From NCBI GenBank assembly GCA_039621445.1, contig CP154955.1, forward strand, positions 54,937,341-55,001,340: a stretch of 64,000 nucleotides of DNA, given 5' to 3'. This stretch comes from Euglena gracilis. Lineage: Eukaryota; Euglenida; Euglenophyceae; Euglenales. The translations under genes and the position numbers were made by a program. The stretch's first letter is position 1; each line of letters begins with the position of its first letter. Below the pieces are notes generated by a model. It ran no database searches. It was not told the DNA's origin and saw nothing but the letters and a program-made list of their open reading frames with translations. Below are positions 56,161 through 64,000 of this stretch, in pieces.

Positions 56161-57009
56161 GCGGGGGCTGTGGGTGCCCGCCCCCCCCCCCAAGGCTGGA
56201 CGGGAATCCTGGACACCCTCCGTGCGGCAAATTGGGGATGTCAAACCCCCCACGCCAGGCCGTCCCATTCAGCCCTGGCCACTCCGTGTGTGGTGTGGAG
56301 GGGTGGGGTGGTTTCAGGAGTGGATAAATACTCCACATGGATGCCATCTTTTTCGGGGGATTCACCTTTTGGAAATCAAAAACGCGGAAAACACATTTTG
56401 TTTTGACGTTTAGGTGGATGGCCGATGGTCCAAGGGATGTCAGAAACAATCCCTCTTCCCCCGATGTCGACCCGTTTTCGACAAAGTATGGCCATTCTCT
56501 CGGCCATTTCTCCTGTGAATGTGCTGGCCCAGAAACCTACTTCCCATTCCCGCAGGGGCACAGGGAACGCCGGGGTCAAGTGCAGAGAAATCCACTCAAA
56601 AAACCCCATCTCCAAAGCTTCCCCGCGCCCGGAGGGAGGAAAAGAGGTCCGGTGCCAAAAGTCAGCCGAAGCCGAGGAAAAAAACTGACAGTGAAAACCA
56701 AGGAATGGCAATCGCCTCACCCCCATCCCTCACCAGGGCTTCATTTTCGGCTGAAAAAAAGGTTTTCCAGGTCCAGGAGGCCAAATAACATGGTTTTGGG
56801 CAAAAAAAATTCGATTTTTCCGATATTTTTTTGACGCGGAAATGACCCAAAATGCATGGGTTTCGAACAGGATGGAGGCGTGTGGTGGGGAGGGTCGTAC
56901 CCCCACCCACCGGGATGGGGTGGGGGTGGTCAACCTGCACCCCCCACCCAGACAGCTTTGGGGTTCCCGTACAGCCCTGCCGTCCCCCCCATCCCCCGCC
57001 CCCCTGGCC
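56161..57009. other. Spacer with inverted SINE-like and composite fragments
   Basis: 56,345-56,540 is a reversed SINE-like copy (GTTTAGGTGGATGGCCGATG, CGACCCGTTTTCGACAAAG). 56,725-56,870 is a reversed fragment of the composite repeat (TTTCCAGGTCCAGGAGGCC). Confidence 0.5.
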
Positions 57010-57190
57010 GGCCCCCCGCCAGCCCCTCCTCGAGGTGAGGGGCCGGCGAGACAGATCCGCCGGGGGAGCGGCCGACGCTCAGCGGCCCGCCCGGCTCCGG
57101 CCACCCGTACGCCGCGGAGGACGACCGGCCGTGGAAGAAGTACAGCTGCTGGGGCCACGCCGTCACTTCCGTCCCCGTTGGGTGGGGGGG
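57010..57190 (-). CDS. Candidate exon, island family member
   Basis: A minus frame reads TEVTAWPQQLYFFHGRSSSA, AYGWPEPGGPLSVGRSPGGS, VSPAPHLEEG. An acceptor could be GTGGCCCCAG just before QLYFF. Matches 30.6 kb (RVWA...FFLNGRARNATAAG), 52.2 kb (WTAVY...GRGRAA) and 54.2 kb at DNA level. Family unknown. Confidence 0.45.
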
Positions 57191-58110
57191 GGGGGGGGGC
57201 TGGCGGACCCGTTTCAGCCGATTCGGTGTGGCGCAAAGCAGCTCGGTGCGGAGCAGTTTTTGTTTCCGGCGGCGCTTGCGGCGCCAAAGGCCGCTGTTTG
57301 CTGCGCATCGCCTGCCAACAGTGCTCCGGCACATCAGGTCCAGATCGACCGAACCACTGCGGCTCAAGGGGCGTATACAAAAAAAAAACTCTCTGTGGCG
57401 CATGCGGCACACCAGAATTTTTTTCTGCGGCACTTTAGCTGAACGTACGCTGGCGGACTGGCTCAGAATTTGCTGTCACTGTAGCCAGAAGCCGTTAGCT
57501 GGAGGCCCCTTCACCCACCTCCCCCCCCCAGGCATTGGCCCCCGCCATGTTGTCCCAACGGCCAGGGGATTCGGGCAACAAGCTGGGGGGTTAAGCACTG
57601 GGGGGGGGGGGTAAGTCAGCCCAGTTTTCTTTAGGAAAAGGCCATTAACTAAACCAACCAGCACTTTTTCTGAAGGATGGCAAGCCACACTGACTGACAA
57701 AAAAGTTTCCATTTGCCACAGGGGGAGCATTGGGGCTGTGTAAAATTGAGGGGACAAATTTGAGGTGCGAAACCCTCAAATGTTTTTTTCCCACAGTTTT
57801 GGCCGAGCCTTACAAATTTTTATCTCCACAGTTCTGTAATTTTTTCTGAAAATTTCTTTGAATTTTTTTGAATTTTTTTGAAAACCAACTTTTTCCTTTT
57901 GACGTTCACCACACTCGTGCCAACTTGAAGTGAACACTTAGATTGAGGTTCGTTATGTTGGTTGGTTGGTTGGTTGTTTATTATGTTGTTAACGGTTATT
58001 AATTTAAATTCTAATTTGGCATTATACACGCATATTCGTAATTTGTCCCATGCATGTCTAATTTTTTGCATGTTTGTCGGAGCCCCACAAAAACCATTTC
58101 AGCAGAAATG
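57191..58110. other. Spacer, no supported gene
   Basis: 57,245-57,300 is GC-rich with GCGGCGCTTGCGGCGCC. 57,955-57,975 is (GTTG)n. No splice-supported exon. Confidence 0.35.
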
Positions 58111-58190
58111 CCTTGAAACTTTAGGCCTTTCTGCCTCACAAACTGAGCCAGAAGTGCAGTTGGCACCGGCCATAAATAGACAAGAAGCCC
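58110..58190 (-). repeat. CTEASC repeat, copy 4
   Basis: Inverted: GAGCCAGAAGTGCAGTTGGC, ACCGGCCATAAATAGACAAG. The minus frame reads ASCLFMAGANCTSGSVCEA, the same frame as the other copies. Confidence 0.62.
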
Positions 58191-58310
58191 GAGGGAGGAG
58201 CCTGCAATTTTACTTGAGGGCTGGCTGGTCCTGAAGCTTTGGCCCCATGCAGCTCCAGCACAGCCACGCTGCCTCTTAGTTGGAAAAAATTCTTCAAACA
58301 ACAGATCACT

Positions 58311-58604
58311 CTATTTTTTTAACTCGCCCAACGATTTATTGAGTTGAATTGAACTCCTTTTTTTGCTCCGATCCCCCCCCCCTGGCAGAAGCACCCTCTC
58401 TCTAGCCTCTGGGGGGAGGTCAACAAACCTTCCTCTGGCTGGTGCACCAGCTTCCCCAATGTCAGCCTTGAGTGGAGGCGTGGCTGGTACGTTGGCGGCT
58501 TGGCCTGCGCCGGGATCGGTGGGCGGAGGGCGACGCCAACCTGGCGGCAACGAGGCGCTGGGATGGTTCGATGAAAGGCTGCTGGACACCCAGGCGGCAT
58601 CCAA
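58311..58604 (-). CDS. Weak GC-rich frame
   Basis: A minus frame of 97 codons includes GRFVDLPPEARERVLLPGGG and DPGAGQAANVPATPPLKADI. A plus frame (EALGWFDERLLDTQAASKGQ) is as good. Strand undecided. Confidence 0.2.
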   Translation of the reverse strand: MDAAWVSSSLSSNHPSASLPPGWRRPPPTDPGAGQAANVPATPPLKADIGEAGAPARGRFVDLPPEARERVLLPGGGDRSKKRSSIQLNKSLGELKK

Positions 58605-58859
58605 AGGTCAGGGCTTGGGCTTCATGAGTGTTTGGCGCAGTATTGCTGGACACACATGACAGTGACGGTGCTGTGTGCGATGCGGGGATGATGGGGGCGG
58701 GTGTCTCCAGGGTCGGGAGTAAGCATAAGTGTCTCCGGGGTCGGGTGTATGAAGCATACGCGGGGGGTAGTGTGTCGTGTAAGTCGCCTTCCTCCACTTA
58801 AGGAAGACCACCTACGACCTTCTTTTGTCCAACCTTTATTTGTCCCATTCTTCAAAAGT

Positions 58860-59025
58860 TTGAGCTTGAACACGGGGGACCACTGGGGAGTCTGGCAGAC
58901 CCAAATGGACTGGGAGACCCCAGCGCCGAGCGCCGCCCTCCCTGGGATCCGCTTCGGCTCGGAGGGTGGGCGGGCCGGCTGGTGCATGGGGCTGGGAGGC
59001 GGCGGCAGCCGGTCCTCGATGGCCT
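58860..59025 (-). CDS. Candidate exon
   Basis: Minus strand: the acceptor AACGTGTTCACGTCCGCAG (AG at 59,026-59,027) opens the frame EAIEDRLPPPPSPMHQPARP, PSEPKRIPGRAALGAGVSQS, IWVCQTPQWSP. Pro-rich then a Val/Ser/Trp strand. No donor fixed. It may instead continue upstream as NVFTSAEAIED. Confidence 0.38.
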
Positions 59026-60626
59026 CTGCGGACGTGAACACGTTGGGGGGAAGCCAGCACCGCCCCGCCTGCCCCAGCCAAGCCCCTGCCCAGCCCCAGC
59101 TGAGACCCAGCCCAGGCCCACCCTAACAACAGCCCAGACCCAGTGTAGACCTGGCTGGTCAAAACCTTAGGCCAGGGCAGAACGGGAAGGCCTGGTGGGG
59201 GGGGGGGGTCGACCTCCCCCCACCCGGGAGGTGGGGAGGGGGGTGGGTCGGCCCCCCCACCCACCACAGCATTTTCACCGATTTCAATAAAATGGGGATG
59301 TTGACCGAAAAAAAAATTGGAATTTTTTTGAAAAATGAACCCAAAATACATGATTTTTCGATGGAAACCCACATTTTTTCACAAAAAAACTCAAAATTTT
59401 CAGGGTTGAAATTTGGCAGTTTTTAGGAGGGGGGTGGAAAAAACGAGGCTCAAAGTGGACCAAATTTTCGCACAGTCAAATTTTACTGACATTTTTTTCT
59501 TTTGAAAATTTTTTGAATCTTCAACAGAATTTTTTTCTTTAAAAACTTTTTGAAATAAATATTTTGAGAATATGTTTGAATTTTGGAAAGTGTAAAAAAA
59601 TGGGGTTTGGGGGGGGATTGGGGGGACCTCCTATATGGGTCCCAAAATGGGTCAAAAATACACCCGGCACCAAAGGTGCTGGGAAAATTTTTTGGGGTCC
59701 AAAAATTGGTGCTCCCGGAAATATGGGAAGAGGTGGGGGGGGTCGACCTCCCCCCTCCACTCACCATGCAGGGGGTGGGGGGGGGGGGGTGGTCGACCCC
59801 CCCACCACCCACGACCCTGGCTGTTCGGCCGATTCCCGTTCTGCTCTGCCTTAGGCCACCCACAGACACACACATTCTCCCTCCCACCGACCCCCGGCCC
59901 AGCCACGGCCTAAAACCCAGCCTAGCCCCGGCCTAGCCTGGCCAAGTGGCCCAGGCCTGTCCAAGCCCGGCCCGGCCCGCCTGAATAGGCCCGACCTAAC
60001 CCCAGCCCAGCCCTGGCCTAACCCCGGCCTGGCCCAGGCCTAACCATAGTCTGGCCACAGGCCGCCGGTCCGCCCTCAGTCGGATCCAAATACTAACTTC
60101 CCCCAAGCACCTTGGCACAAGGGCCAAGGTTGGAGACAAGGCCACGGGGCCAACCTCAGGGGGCCAAGTTTGCATGAAAGGAGGGGGGCAAGTGCCTGGG
60201 ACAGGGGTCTCATTCAGGAGGTTGTCACCTAACAAATGCGAGCACCAGCATGGGACAACTTCCCACGGGGGACTTGTAAAGCACCCCCCCCCAAATAGGA
60301 CCCCCACAACGGCACAAAAGCGCCGGGAACGGTGAAATTTTCCTTGAAAAAATTACCAAACCCCCGAGTTTCAAACAATATTTCAGGGATAATTTCACTG
60401 TTCCCGTTCAGAATTCTGGCTTTTTTGAGTTCCAAAAACATGGGAGATGGCATTACACCTGGCACAAAGAAGCTTGGTGTGTTTAGGAACCTGAAAAATG
60501 ACACAAGGAATCCAAAAAAAAAAGCCCCCAAAAAACAGGACCCCATTGGAGGTTTCTGGCAACGGATCTAAAAATAAGACCTTGGTCTTCTTTTTTTGGG
60601 GAAGGGGTTAGTGGACTTTCTAGATT
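59026..60626. other. CCCAGCC low complexity and G-run repeats
   Basis: 59,075-59,165 and 59,880-60,060 are CCCAGCC/GGCCTA arrays. 59,160-59,260 and 59,640-59,810 carry G-run/GTCGAC/C-run palindromes with CGGCACCAAAGGTGCTGGG. 60,310 has AAAAGCGCCGGGAA. No gene. Confidence 0.5.
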
Positions 60627-60752
60627 GGCAACATGCTCGCGACATTCAAAGAGTACAGGAAACTGGAGCGGGACGATGGTTGGGGGTCTAATGGGTCCGC
60701 GGGCTCCACAAAAGGGAAGCCGATCTCCGTGAGGTCGACGTCAGGGCAAGTG
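60627..60752 (-). CDS. Candidate exon
   Basis: Minus strand: acceptor TTCGCATGGTGTGCACACCAG opens the frame TCPDVDLTEIGFPFVEPADP then LDPQPSSRSSFLYSLNVASM. The frame is also open upstream (147 codons from 61,063), including GYSFTSVSHCASMRMRNATV, so the whole 60,627-61,000 stretch could be coding. No family recognised. Confidence 0.38.
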
Positions 60753-61014
60753 CTGGTGTGCACACCATGCGAAAAAAAATGGCCCCCCACATTTCCACGG
60801 TGCAGCATGCATGAGACAGTCGCGTTGCGCATGCGCATGGATGCACAGTGTGAAACACTTGTGAAACTGTAGCCGTCCACGCGTAACAGTTCATCCGCAA
60901 AGGGTTTGCCCTTTGGTCGGCCCGTCCCTGGCTGCGGCGAGCGAGGTCGGTGATGCGGTATAGGCGAGGGAGAGGCAGAGGACGGCCCATTGAAGGCCTG
61001 GGGGATGCCGAAGC

Positions 61015-61290
61015 ACGGCGTGCGGCACACCGTGCACACCGTGTACACTTTGCGCACATGCATCCTTCGAATTGAATTTAAATTTCAATTTTCCTGAGTA
61101 TCTGAGTACTTTTTGGGGTTCTGCGTTGATTTTTAAAGCAATCAGATTTTATTTTGAAAGACAAGGAACTGAAAGACGCACAGTGTGCATGGTGTGCACT
61201 GTGTGCACTGTGTGCGGCATGCACCGTGTACACGGTGTGCGGCACCATGCACACCGTGCCGCACACCGTGCCGCACACCGTGCCTCAGCA
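61015..61290. repeat. GCACACCGTG palindromic array
   Basis: 61,178-61,286 is a run of GTGTGCACTGTGTGC and GCACACCGTGCCGCACACC units, with a smaller cluster at 61,015-61,062. Units contain GTGCAC and CACCGTG, so the array is rich in short dyads. A unique A/T-rich 110 bases separates the clusters. Confidence 0.8.
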
Positions 61291-62087
61291 TCCCCCTGGC
61301 TGTAAATTGTATCGATGCACTTGTCAGCCATATGGCCTGATGATGGGTCCGCCACCACCCACTCACCATTGGACTTTGCAACACAATTTCCTTGGGCAAC
61401 CTATTTCTGCTGAGAGGCATTGTGCTTTTTTGCCATTCTCATCTCTGATTCCCCGCCATTTTCCTCGGCGGGTTTCTCTTCTAACCCTAACCCTAACCTC
61501 TTCCTCGGCGGTGGGAAAGCATCCGGGGGGGGGATAGGGGGGACAGAGGGCTACAGAAAGGACTGGTGGACCCCACCCATTTTTCCCCTAAAAGCCGCGC
61601 CGCTGGGAAACAGGGAATGGGGGAGGAGGTCAGGTCCCGCCACCAGGGTTCAGGGTGGGGACCCCACGCTTGACCTACTGGGACCCCCCCCAGGTAGCCC
61701 AGTAGCTCAAAGTCACCCCCTTTTTGGTGCGGGTGACTTTTGGTGCGGAAAAATCGCCGACCCCACCGCGCAGCCAAACCACACGCCGCACGTGAGGTAC
61801 GTACTCCACACGGCGGCCTTCTGTGGCATCCCCTGCTCTCTGGACCATCGAATATCACCTTGTGCCCCCCCCCCGGGATCGGGACCCCACCCACCCCACA
61901 GGGTTTGCGGGGGGCGTGTGCGGCGGGACCGTCCCCTGGGGGCGGCGGCAGTGCTGGCGGCAACGGGGCCCTGCCAGCGTGGGGGACGGGGCTCGAAGGG
62001 GGCTGGGCCGTGGCATCCGGGGGGAACGTTGGCGTGTGCGGCGGCGCGCGTCGTCAGCGCACGCTTTGAATAGCCCCCCCCTTGGTT
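61291..62087. other. Spacer with short telomere-like run
   Basis: 61,479-61,497 reads CTAACCCTAACCCTAACC. 61,900-62,060 is GC-rich but gives only Pro/Ala/Arg-rich peptides without splice sites. Confidence 0.4.
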
Positions 62088-62200
62088 GCACTCAGGCTTC
62101 TTGTCGGTTTGTGGCCGGCGCTAGTTTGGGTGGTGAGTGGCCAGGACCCCTTACCCCAGTGCTTGGGTTGCTCCCCCTGGCCGGGTGAGCAGCTCCAGCG
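62088..62200 (+). repeat. CTEASC repeat, copy 5
   Basis: TTGCACTCAGGCTTCTTGTC, TTTGTGGCCGGCGCTAGTTT, GTGGTGAGTGGCCAGG, then CCTGGCCGGGTGAGCAGCTC, which is also beyond copy 1 at 22.87 kb. Confidence 0.65.
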
Positions 62201-62283
62201 CTGTAGGGACATGCACTCTTTTTTGCATTATATTTTAATATAATATAATATAATATAATAATAATAATATGTTGCATATATAT

Positions 62284-62799
62284 GGCAAGACTAACTCACT
62301 GCCCCCCCACGGGGGGGGGTCCCAGTAGTTTAACCTGGGGGCGGGGGTCCCGCTTCTTTCACCAACTCAAAATTTTGGTTTTCGCGCCCCGATTCGCCGT
62401 ATTTCCGTTATTTTAGGGGGTCGGGTTGGGGTCAGGGTTTGGATTAGGGTTAGGGTTACGATTTAGGGAAAAAAGGCCGAAATTGGGTCGAAATTCATCG
62501 TTAAAAGTGTCTCGGAAATTGGGCCGAAATTCGGCCGCAATTCGGCCCAACTGCCTGATTCCCCCCTAACCCTCACCCTAATCCTAACCCTAACCCGAAC
62601 CCTAACCCTAACCCTACTCCGGAAATTAACCCCGAATCGACTCCATCTGCGGAAAAAAAAAATTTTTTTCGCCGGGGCCCGGATTTCCCTGGGAAAATAT
62701 GGAGGGGGCCCAGTAGTTTCACCTGGGCGGCCGAAGTCCCCGGTAGGTACAACTACGGGGACCCCCCCCCGGGGGGGGGGGCAGTGAGTTAGTCTTGCC
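62284..62799. mobile_element. Inverted-repeat element, 8-bp target duplication, telomere-like core
   Basis: The ends are exact inverted repeats GGCAAGACTAACTCACTGCC plus C/G-runs. A second inverted word CCCAGTAGTTTAACCTGGG/CCCAGTAGTTTCACCTGGG lies inside but in direct order. The core holds GGTTAGGGTTACG, then CCTAACCCTAACCC, and a central ATTGGGCCGAAATTCGGCC dyad. Flanks ATATATAT at 62,276-62,283 and 62,800-62,807. Because the target is (TA)n the duplication length is less certain than at 13.7 kb. No protein encoded. Confidence 0.8.
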
Positions 62800-62905
62800 A
62801 TATATATATATATATATATATTTTATATATATAGAAAAAAATATATAATATATATACATATTATTATGGTATATATAATATAATATATAATATAATAAAA
62901 TTTTA
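62800..62905. repeat. (TA)n-rich tract
   Basis: TATATATA with ATAATATA variants. Target of the element to its left. Confidence 0.9.
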
Positions 62906-63765
62906 ATACACCCCCCAGCAGGCACACCAGTTCTTTTCCTAACCCCCATGGGGGGTGGGGTCGCTTCCACTCTTCCAATGACCAGTCGGTGACTTTTTTC
63001 TGGAAAACACGTCAGTCACTACCAGTCCGTAAACGTGAAGAGAATGGCTAATTTTTTGGAGGACAGGGAAATGGCTGAGACTGCTTTTTTGGCCCTAACC
63101 CAACGACCTGGGGGGAAGTGGCAAAAAGAAACTCACCAAAGCCATCAGATGCCAAAGACACCAGACAGGGTAGGGTCGATCCAAGTGATTGTGTGAACCT
63201 AAGGCAATTAAACTCCTGTTTTGAAGTCCCCGGGGCTTCTAATTTTGGCCACATTGTAGAAAACCCGGGGGGGGGCTTCGATTTGGATACAAAAAAAAAC
63301 TGTTTGACACTCCACGTCGTGATCAGTTTGAGACCAATTAGAAATTGAAATCCCATACCATTGTTTGATGGAATTCTTGGGGGCTCTGGTTTGGGGGTTT
63401 GATGCCCTGAAAAACTTTGGACTTGAGGCAAGACCACACTATTTTTACCGACCCTTTGGGGGGGGGGTCACTTCCACTCTTCCAAAAACCAGTCACTCAC
63501 TTTTTTTCCGGAAAACCAGTCAGTCACCACCCCACTGTGGGGGGGGGTCGCCACTCTGAAATCCAAAGGAAATTTGACCACAAACATGAAAAAAAGCCAA
63601 AACAGACTTCGGCGCCTTTGGCGGGGTCACTTTAATGGTTTTTTGCTGACCCCCCAGGGGGGGTCTGGGCTAAAAACCAGTCAGTCACTCTGAAAAAACC
63701 AGTCACCCACCCCCAGACGGGGGGGGGGGGTCGGTCAATGACTAAGTGATTGTATGGGCCAGACA
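62906..63765 (+). repeat. CAGTCAGTCACT word repeats, copies 3 and 4
   Basis: 62,965-63,030 (CCAGTCGGTGACTTTTTTCT, ACGTCAGTCACTACC) and 63,455-63,755 (ACCAGTCACTCACTTTTTTT, AACCAGTCAGTCACCACC, CGGCGCCTTTGGCGGGG, AATGACTAAGTGATTGTATG). The 400 bases between are unique-looking, with no supported exon. Confidence 0.68.
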
Positions 63766-64000
63766 ACTAACTTGTATTTGGGTATTTGTGGGGGGTGCAA
63801 CAAGGCTGCAAAAAAAATGCAAAAATAAGTATTTTCTCAAAACCTCCCCAAGTGCACTTGAGAACTTGAAAAGATTTGGTAATTCCTTTTCATTTCCGAT
63901 ATGGTTCATCATATCATCATGTCAGAGAGCATGGGCCAAAAACAGTCAAAAAAAAGCAGAACTTTGAGCTGTCCGGGATGTCCAGCCAAAAGAGAAAGGA
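63766..64000. other. Unassigned window end
   Basis: A/T-rich sequence with no recognised feature. Confidence 0.4.

Noticed and set aside
62400-62650. Chromosome end / telomere
   Set aside because: Only a few GGGTTAGG units in both orientations, internal to an inverted-repeat element.

Overview
This is nuclear DNA of a eukaryote with spliced genes. Coding sequence appears only as short islands (about 50-300 bases) with pyrimidine-AG acceptors and GT donors, set in repeat-rich, non-coding DNA. No operon, Shine-Dalgarno-led gene, rRNA, tRNA, reverse transcriptase or transposase gene was recognised. GC-rich exon-like islands, introns from about 30-100 bases up to possibly many kilobases, very frequent G/C homopolymers and many small inverted-repeat elements suggest a protist or alga, but the sequence does not let me name a taxon. 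Long open frames across simple repeats (notably 5.8-7.8 kb, 12 kb, 38-39 kb, 48-49 kb) are not genes.

Genes. The best plus-strand models are a three-exon 90-codon gene (17,269-17,732), a two-exon 85-codon gene (24,945-25,413), a two-exon gene with a 53-base intron (43,449-43,774) and a GC3-rich terminal exon (5,731-6,054). All joins keep phase. On the minus strand there are about 25 isolated exon-like islands from position 1 to 60.8 kb. A few resemble known families: an acid-lipase N-terminal segment (24.7 kb), an alpha/beta-hydrolase or sulfatase segment (17.8 kb) and a P450 I-helix-like segment (9.0 kb, in competition with a plus-strand reading). Most are unrecognised, but several (13.4, 30.6, 42.9, 46.2, 52.2, 54.2, 56.1, 57.1 kb) appear related to each other. 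They may be divergent exon copies of one long gene or a gene cluster split by large introns.

Mobile and repeated DNA. Three elements have clear terminal inverted repeats and target duplications: 46,854-47,427 (6-bp duplication, internal array of GC palindromes), 13,719-13,992 and 62,284-62,799 (8-bp duplications in TA-rich targets, telomere-like GGGTTAGG core). 2,571-2,992 belongs with the latter two. A composite dispersed repeat occurs at 14.46-16.5 kb and 40.15-41.76 kb with partial copies elsewhere. A SINE-like repeat (3.6 and 47.9 kb) has many diverged copies. Several other families are built from G-runs plus a family-specific AT-containing word in both orientations. A GGCGC hairpin beside an A/T tract recurs across many of these families.

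Layout: 0-5 kb dispersed repeats with minus exon candidates; 5.4-8.1 kb word repeat, terminal exon, 1.1-kb CCACA satellite, GCGCAAAAAT array; 8.9-13.6 kb exon candidates and TG tract; 13.7-16.5 kb inverted-repeat element and composite repeat; 17-25.4 kb the most gene-like part; 25-34 kb scattered exon candidates; 34-42 kb repeats; 42-47 kb exon candidates, two-exon plus gene, inverted-repeat element; 47-64 kb G-run repeat families interleaved with minus-strand islands.
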